Part shown: positions 58,024 to 64,000 of the stretch, piece after piece | Position numbering within the stretch: position 1 is the stretch's first letter | Layout: every line of letters starts with the position of its first letter | Source: Xenoacremonium recifei | Lineage: Eukaryota; Ascomycota; Sordariomycetes; Hypocreales; Nectriaceae | Direction of reading: 5' to 3' | NCBI GenBank assembly: GCA_012184525.1 | Contig: WOFQ01000012.1 | Coordinates: 496,001-560,000, forward strand | DNA length: 64,000 nt | The notes under the pieces: generated by a model | Told to the model about the DNA's origin: nothing | Seen by the model: only the letters and a program-made list of their open reading frames with translations | Databases searched by the model: none | Made by a program: the position numbers and the translations under genes

Positions 58024-60436
58024 TTAAATGAGTGAGTCCCATGTAAACCAATCGAAATCGCACTCTAATACTGGATCCAAGCTGCTCTTTGGAAAAGAAT
58101 TCGTGGCCTCTGGCGTATCAGAGGTTGTTGGTAACCGAGCTTGTTGAGACTGGTTGAGGGGCTCGCGAACGACGCTGCTCATGGATTCATGCCAGGCCAA
58201 TGACGGGTCTGCATTTGGATACAAAAGGTTGAAAAATGTCTGGATATCTCCATTGTCGACCTGCATCTGCATTCCTGTGGGATCCGACGGGCTCCCTGAA
58301 GAGCCGGTGCTCGTGCCAGTCGAATTAAGAAGTCGAGGGATTTGGGTCGTACGTTGTGGCCATTCCGGACCGCGGGCATTCTGAATGCAATTCTCTGCAA
58401 TGATTACAAATGCCTGAGCAATCTTCTGGAGCTTCACCGCCATTTGGCTGACGGACGACATGCGAACGAAGTAGGATACTGTAGCGCGGAGCAACTCTAG
58501 GTCGTCCATGCTCGAGGCTGCCAAGGGTGAAGCTGAGACTATGCTGAAGAGCACGAAGAACGGGGTGAACGGGAAGTACAGCAGTTGCCTTTAGTCCTTT
58601 GTAAGCTCAGGTCTACAGGTAAAAGTTATGAGACTTACCACACAATCCCATTGTACACTTGTGCCGAAGTTGACACGAGCCCTTCTAAGGTGCGAATTGC
58701 ATTTCGAGCTGATTCGAGACAGAATTCCTGTTCAGATACTTCGTGTCTAGTGAGAAGAACCTGCATATGGTAATATTGGAATGTCATTGAAGTTATGCCA
58801 AGATCCATTTCCTTCACTTCGGTGGCATAAAGATGCGGGCATTCAGAGTCTCGCGCGGATCGTAACTCCTACAATTGTTAGTTAGGATGAGGCACCCACG
58901 AGTCCATCCTCTGACCTACCTCCACCGTCTTTCTGTGCCACTCTGAAAGCTCTTCTTTTAGTCCATTCACCTTGACTCTAGCCAAAGAAGCGTCGAGAAG
59001 AGGGATGTTCTGTACAAGGTCCGACACCTTCCACATCATCTTTGCCAAGCGAATAGCTTTGAGGAAGAATGTCGATCCAAAACTGCTTCGGAAAGGAGAC
59101 AGAGGATCTGATTGGCGATGTGGCTCGAACCTACATAGCTCACTGGCGTCTGGCAAAGGTACGTGATCATATACAGCAGCGCCAAATGCAGATGGTCGTC
59201 GGAATGCCAGGCTGACTGACTTTTCGACCGCAAATAGACCCCAGAAGATGAGCGAGCGTTGTTTGTTCAACTCAGGACTCAGACTTTTAGAAGGCATGTG
59301 AAGTCTCATTGCCTGTGCCAGGCGCACTGCATGCCCAACTAGAATCCATGAGAGATTGGGCGTAACAAAATCTTCTCCATGGCAGGCAGCTGTCATTAGG
59401 GAAATGATGTTGATATGACTTGGCTCCAAGAAAACACTCGAGTCATCAAGAGAAAGCCAAGTGTTCCAGCGCAACTTTGCTTTCAGGTCGCTGTATTGTG
59501 GATCATTGGATGGGATAGCAGCAAGGCTGGTACAGCTGAAGAAGACAACCCAGCCACGCTCAACAACAGATTGCGGCTCGTAGATAATTTTATGTAGCAG
59601 CTCTGCCGGAGGCGAGAAGTACAAAGGCTTTCCGCGTTCGATAGCCGCTAGGAATACTATGAGAAGGTTAATTTTTACTTCAAAGAGGAAAATTTATGTT
59701 CCTACTTGGTCTGAGATATTCGCCCTCTTTGGTGTTGAGGAGACAAAACGGTTGTTTCGATCGGCCTGCCTCTTTGGCTTGACTGCGTATCTGATCTGAC
59801 TCAAGGTAGAGGCGAGAGAAATCTGCCGACAAGTTCTGTAGACAGTTCTGGCCGTCAAGATTACCGGGAAGCGCTGAGAGCTGTACTCTGATGGATTCAA
59901 GATCGGATTTGATCTGCGTGAAGGCTGGTAAGTCTGAGGAGGGGTCTTGATCTTGAATGGATGAGGACTGTGGCCCAGAGTCTGTCTGTGACCCAGCTGG
60001 AGGATCATGTTTGCCGCTTGCCAATAGCCCGAGATTTGTTTCTAGCCGCTGTAGACGCTGCTCGATGGCAACTTGTGCGGCACTCCGGACTCTCTCTACC
60101 CTGTTAGAGCCGTTCCTAAGTACTGTCAACGTGGAATAGTTCTCTTTGGGAGCGCACTAACTTCTTCTTCCTTCCATGAATAGTATGGCTGTATTGGCAA
60201 GGTCCTGGCCATCTTTGGCAATTGCTACACTTCGGTAGCTCACGGGAGCACTTGAACTTCTTGATCCGACAGTAGTCGCACTTGATGCCATCATCACGAG
60301 TCAGCTCTGGCCTTGTCACGTTGCCGCCCGACGCTAGACTTACCGCAAATCGAGCAAGTCCCTGGCTCTGAGGGCTTTCTCGTCTCAAAGGAACGGAACT
60401 TTGATCCATGATAATTCCGGCTGCAATCTCTTCCAT
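58024..60436 (-). CDS. Zn2Cys6 transcription factor with hidden in-frame intron
   Basis: Six exons by phase: 60436-60344, 60280-60162, 60115-59706, 59647-58920, 58868-58639 and 58588-58024, giving 714 residues. The intron at 60281-60343 is 63 nt and in frame (GTAAGT, GCTGACTC branch, ATCAAG). Removing it yields RFACDYCRIKKFKC followed by SRELPKCSNCQRWPGPC, the standard zinc cluster; retained, it would push 21 residues in just before the first Cys. A coiled coil (VAIEQRLQRLETNLGLL) and the fungal_trans domain follow, with FVTPNLSWILVGHAVRLAQA and EKSVSLAFRRPSAFG as marks. The C-terminus is acidic/aromatic (DFDWFTWDSLI), like an activation domain. It is transcribed divergently from the FAD monooxygenase across about 470 bases, a usual layout for a pathway regulator and its target. 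Confidence 0.88.
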
Positions 60437-60909
60437 TGGATGGGAGGAGGAAAATTCCCGGACGATCTCAGTGCTATATGAAGGTCTGGGCTGATTCCCA
60501 CCGGGTTTCCGAAACTCCGAAGCTGCGGGCTCTGATTGGTTTTCAATGGAGAAATCGCTGACGGGCTTGCTGATCTGGCACCCTTGATTGGCTGGAGCCG
60601 GAGTTTAGGAATTCTCCAGCTAGCATCGTCCAGCAATGATCACAGAGGCGCTTTTGCAGTGCCTCAATGAGGCTCACCAGGAGATTGCAGAATAATTTAT
60701 TGGCTTGCCTCGGAAGAGGGTGTGGAGTTCTCCGAATGATCTGTGGCTAACTCATTCTCGAAACTCCTCTAGAGTCGAAAGCTTCATCTGAGACTCTTGA
60801 CAGTATGCTGATACGTGTTTAAAAGCCCGTCGCTTCCCGCGGAAAATATGAATGGCGAAAATAAGTTCTTTAAATGATTCACAAGCTTGAATATACAATA
60901 TCCAACAAC
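60437..60909. promoter_or_regulatory. Divergent promoter between Zn2Cys6 regulator and FAD monooxygenase
   Basis: 473 bases between two divergent starts. Two CCAAT-type boxes (ATTGG on the plus strand) lie at 60535-60539 and 60587-60591. An AT-rich TATA-like stretch (gtttaaaag near 60820) precedes the monooxygenase start. Such shared promoters often let one regulator control both genes. Confidence 0.5.
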
Positions 60910-62076
60910 ATGCCTCTCAAAATCGCAATCATTGGAGGTGGCCCCGCTGGTCTCGTTCTCTGTCTCCTTCTAGATAAACTTGGCCTCAATTCCACTGTTT
61001 ACGAGCAGGAGGAATGCATCTCTGGTCGCAACCAGGGTGGATCGCTAGATATTGATCAAAAGTCCGGCATCCTTGCCCTCAAGGCTGCTGGGCTCTACGA
61101 GAAGTTTCAGACATTGGTACATCAGGGAGCTGAGGCAGTCCGAGTCTGCGACAAACATGGAAACATTCTTCTCGACATGACTCACGAGAGAGGGAAACCG
61201 GAAATCGACAGACATGATCTCCGCGAGATGTTGATTGAAGCCAACGACGCGAAATGCATCAAATGGGGTTACAAGCTTCGACAAATGGATCGCTCAACAA
61301 CATCGTGGAAGTTGCGTTTTCATAATGGAGAGGTTGTGGAACATGTTGATCTTGTCATTGGGGCTGATGGCGCCTGGTCTCAAGTACGAAAGGTGCTTTC
61401 AGACGTGTCACCTTACCACTCAGGAGCAACATTTATCGAGCTTCATCTTCATCCAAAGTCAATTCAGGACTTCGAAGCTAGCAACTTGGCTGGTAAGGGA
61501 GCTTTTCTAGCCTTGGGGGACGGAAAAGGACTTCTCTCACAGAGGCAAGTGGACAGAAGTGTCCGATCTTACATAGCTTTAAGATTGCCCGAGAATCCCA
61601 AATCATTGGCTGACTTGGGCATCTCTGAGGCAGCGCCAAAGCAGGAGCTTGTGGACCGCTTCTACGCGGGCTGGGACTCGAAGCTGCGTGATCTTATTCT
61701 ATGTGCTGATGGCGACATCTTCGTACGGCCGTTGTATATGCTTCCACCAGGGTGGAGATGGGAAACTCGTGAAGGAGTGACGCTTCTCGGCGATGCTGCT
61801 CATCTGATGACACCATTCTCGGGGGAAGGCGTCAACATGGCCCTTCTTGATGCGTTGGAACTGTACGAGAAGATCAAAGATGCTCAAAATGGCTGGAACG
61901 CCTCTGATCTGGACTCAATTCGGGTTGGTCTCTTCGAAGCTGTCAGGTCTTACGAGATCGACATGCTAGAACGATCGAAGGTTAAGGCCGCGGAGAATGC
62001 TATTGCGCTGGATACCATCTTAACCCCAGACTCACCTGGGAAGCTGCTCGAGTTCATGGCACAAGGTTTACCCTGA
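60910..62076 (+). CDS. FAD-dependent monooxygenase (aromatic hydroxylase / TetX-like group)
   Basis: Single exon, 388 residues from the ATG at 60910 (MPLKIAIIGGGPAGL); an in-frame ATG at 60874 adds 12 residues but the aacaacATGcct context and the family favour the later one. Class A flavoprotein monooxygenase marks are the N-terminal dinucleotide fold IGGGPAGL with the acidic end of strand two (VYEQEE), the DG-type segment DLVIGADGAWS, and the GD segment LLGDAAHLMTPFSGEGVNMA. No membrane anchor is visible. It would hydroxylate a small molecule using NAD(P)H and O2 in the cytosol. The short substrate domain resembles bacterial TetX-type and fungal antibiotic-modifying enzymes, but the substrate is not readable. 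Divergent from a Zn2Cys6 regulator and close to SnoaL-like and PhzF-like sequences. Confidence 0.9.
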   Translation: MPLKIAIIGGGPAGLVLCLLLDKLGLNSTVYEQEECISGRNQGGSLDIDQKSGILALKAAGLYEKFQTLVHQGAEAVRVCDKHGNILLDMTHERGKPEIDRHDLREMLIEANDAKCIKWGYKLRQMDRSTTSWKLRFHNGEVVEHVDLVIGADGAWSQVRKVLSDVSPYHSGATFIELHLHPKSIQDFEASNLAGKGAFLALGDGKGLLSQRQVDRSVRSYIALRLPENPKSLADLGISEAAPKQELVDRFYAGWDSKLRDLILCADGDIFVRPLYMLPPGWRWETREGVTLLGDAAHLMTPFSGEGVNMALLDALELYEKIKDAQNGWNASDLDSIRVGLFEAVRSYEIDMLERSKVKAAENAIALDTILTPDSPGKLLEFMAQGLP

Positions 62077-62313
62077 TAGACCGAGTAGAAATAATCGCCT
62101 GCTTCTATAATCTCGAGATGGAATATATCTGCAAGGAGGCTCGGGAGTCACCAAGTACGGCCGGAGCTGCTTAAATATCATTAGACAAGCTATAGGGTTT
62201 CACAATAAAGGATAACATTAATACTCCGTACCTCTATCCTTATTCATGCCAATGTCTCAACAACGCGTATGACATAGGTGTCTGACCCTGAGTACTACCG
62301 GGAGTACTGACGT

Positions 62314-62919
62314 CTATTTCTCGACCCATTTTACATTCCCAGAAATCCAGCACCCATTAATGTCTCCGTCTTTGTTTCTAAAGCTGACTTGAATTTCCGA
62401 CGGCTTGCCCATGCTCCACCCCTGTCGGATATGAAGAGGGTTCTGCACATCTAATGACACAGCGTGTTGTTTCAAAAGACCAAATGCAAGCGCCGCCGCG
62501 GCAATGCCAGTCGCTGGATCCTCTGCGTACCCTGATGATCTAGGAAACTGGCGTGCCTCGAATACCTGATACTCACCCTGTGCGACGGCATATGGATAAA
62601 GCCCAGTCGACTTAATCATTTCGCATACCCCATAGACACGATCGAAGTCTGGGTTTAGAGAGTTGAGGATTTCTTGGGACTTTAATGGGATTAATGTTTT
62701 TGTTCGAGAAGTTCCTCTAGAGTGATATGGAAGATTGACTTGGTCATTCTCCCAATCTTTCTTGTCACTCAGGCGTTGCAGTTCATGGACAAGACAGCTT
62801 TGAATTACGCAAACCTTTTTGGGTATCAAACGACTTTGAACCTTACTGGCCAACAGTTTAATTACCTCTCTGCAAGTTAGTCGAACCAGAGTATGATTTG
62901 GAAATCGAGATATTGACAT
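62314..62919 (-). pseudogene. PhzF-like isomerase, C-terminal remnant
   Basis: The last 140 or so of 201 residues match the C-terminal domain of the PhzF family (diaminopimelate-epimerase fold): SRTKTLIPLKSQEILNSLNP, STGLYPYAV, then GYAEDPATGIAAAALAFGLL with the DPxTG phosphate-binding type loop, IRQGWSMGKPSEIQV and WISGNVKWV. The first 60 residues do not look like the family. The N-terminal domain with the catalytic Glu (in an N-x-SET type motif) is absent: upstream lies the opposite-strand MFS gene. An intact protein would be about 280-300 residues. I read it as a 5'-truncated gene, probably inactive. The alternative is a divergent upstream exon that I cannot see. Confidence 0.75.
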
Positions 62920-64000
62920 GTTTCGTGAAGTGGTATATGCAGGCTACTTTTTCGGCCAATACCCGTGCGGGTGGCTAGTTGGCAGATTTCCAGCGCAACG
63001 TGTCTTGGGCATAAGCTGTTTTCTATGGGGATTGATGGTCATCTTAATGACACAGTGCCGAGGATTCTCGAGTGCTCTAGCCGTTCGCTTCTTTATGGGC
63101 ATCTTTGAAGCCGCTGTCACTCCGGGGTTAACCCTTATGACGGGCTTCTGGTACACCAGGCACGAGATCCCTCTTCGTCAATGCATCTGGTACTCAGCCC
63201 TTGGATGGGGTGGTATTGCCGGTTCCTATATCTCATTCGGAATTTCTAAGCTCCCAGAAGACTTTACGCCCGCGCGATGGAAACTACTGTTTTACATCCT
63301 CGGGTCAGCTACTTGCCTCTGGGCTGCTGTTATCTTTTTTGTTCTGCCCGATTCGCCATCCAGTGCCTTTTTTCTTTCGAAGGCGGAACGCATTATCGCT
63401 GTTACGCGAGTTGCTAGCAACCAAACTGGCATCAAGAACAAAACCTTCAACAAGAAACAAGCTATTCTTGCATGTCGCGATCCTAAGACGATCCTGCTGT
63501 TTATCTGCGTATTCGGCGGAGCAGTCCCGAACGGTGTGGTTAACTCCTTTTCAACGATCATCATCAAAGATATGGGGTTCTCAACAAAAATGACTACCGA
63601 ATTAAAGTTGGTTGGAGATGCGGTTGTTATTATCGCATTACTTATAGGCGGTACTATTACTTTAAATATTCGAAACTCTAGGCTGCTCACCGCAATAGCA
63701 GCTGATATTTTCTGCACCGCTGCTGCGTGTTGCATGGCATATCTTCCACCAGAAGAAAAGTGGCCAAGACTTGCTAGCTTCTGGCTAGTGAATGCTCAGT
63801 CAGTTGGCTTTACAGTCTCCTTGGTGATAACTTCGTCAAACATGGCTGGTTATACACACAGAGCTATGGCCGCTGCCTTAGTATTGTAGGTCTCTAAAGA
63901 TACTGGTTTGATCTACCTCTGGCTAATTGCAAACAGTTCCGGGTATTGTTGGGGCAACTTCGCGGGACCTTTTGTGGTGAAGCAATCTCAGGCACCTGAA
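62918..64000 (+). CDS. MFS transporter, Dal5 family, 5'-truncated and cut by window end
   Basis: Exons 62918-63885 and 63937-64000 (GTAGGT...AACAG intron); the gene runs out of the window. The frame begins in what is normally the second membrane helix (VVYAGYFFGQYPCGWLVGRF) and continues with VRFFMGIFEAAVTPGLTLMT, ARWKLLFYILGSATCLWAAV, a charged central loop and, after the intron, SGYCWGNFAGPFVVKQSQAP, which is typical of allantoate permease relatives. The cytosolic N-terminus and first helix, about 90 residues, are missing. The ATG at 62918 lies one base from the first base of the opposing PhzF-like frame, leaving no promoter. It is a likely relic or a deletion product; otherwise it is a carrier for a small acidic compound. 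Confidence 0.78.

Noticed and set aside
1..64000. CRISPR array, rRNA, tRNA, PKS/NRPS backbone genes or intact transposase
   Set aside because: Searched for by eye on both strands; no regular repeat-spacer array, no RNA gene structure, no ketosynthase, adenylation or transposase motifs were found.

Overview
This is a window of filamentous ascomycete (Pezizomycotina) nuclear DNA. The evidence is multi-exon genes with 40-65 nt GT-AG introns, Zn2Cys6 regulators, a velvet-like protein, a fungal rhodopsin-like 7TM protein, Dal5-type and DHA2-type MFS carriers, and long promoters. A Sordariomycete is my best guess, but I cannot name a species. I see no rRNA, tRNA, CRISPR array or complete transposon.

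Left part (0-36 kb), mostly conserved genes with wide spacers: a flavin reductase-like protein (763-1536), a PEPP-type Xaa-Pro aminopeptidase (3599-5195), a GH1 beta-glucosidase (6233-7711) with a hairpin just past its stop, a small velvet-like protein (10992-11515), a CCDC25-type protein with one splice junction that does not fit (15015-15989), a roughly 1.2-kDa-residue protein joining a HeLo-like N-terminus, a degenerate kinase fold and a trypsin-like protease (16260-19859), a rhodopsin-like membrane protein (21702-23001), a Dal5-family carrier (26602-28135), a probably dual-targeted arginyl-tRNA synthetase (30721-33044), and a secreted subtilase (33334-36119).

Middle part (37-48 kb): a Zn2Cys6 regulator followed by a DHA2 drug/metabolite exporter in the same direction, a plausible regulator-exporter pair. 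Then come two divergent polytopic membrane proteins, one with an LCCL domain, sharing a 424 bp promoter.

Right part (48-64 kb), accessory in character: a PLP aminotransferase, a PhyH-type Fe/2-oxoglutarate dioxygenase, three further Zn2Cys6 regulators, a SnoaL-like protein, an FAD monooxygenase, a PhzF-like remnant and an MFS carrier. It looks like a metabolite-modifying cluster with no PKS, NRPS or terpene backbone gene inside the window. It carries signs of decay: an SRPK-type kinase pseudogene with its catalytic core deleted, and a PhzF gene and an MFS gene that meet head to head with both 5' parts missing. Several genes here are built of very small exons, or contain introns whose length is a multiple of three, so single-ORF reading hides or distorts their domains. 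Gene models below were assembled by eye from splice signals, phase and family motifs.
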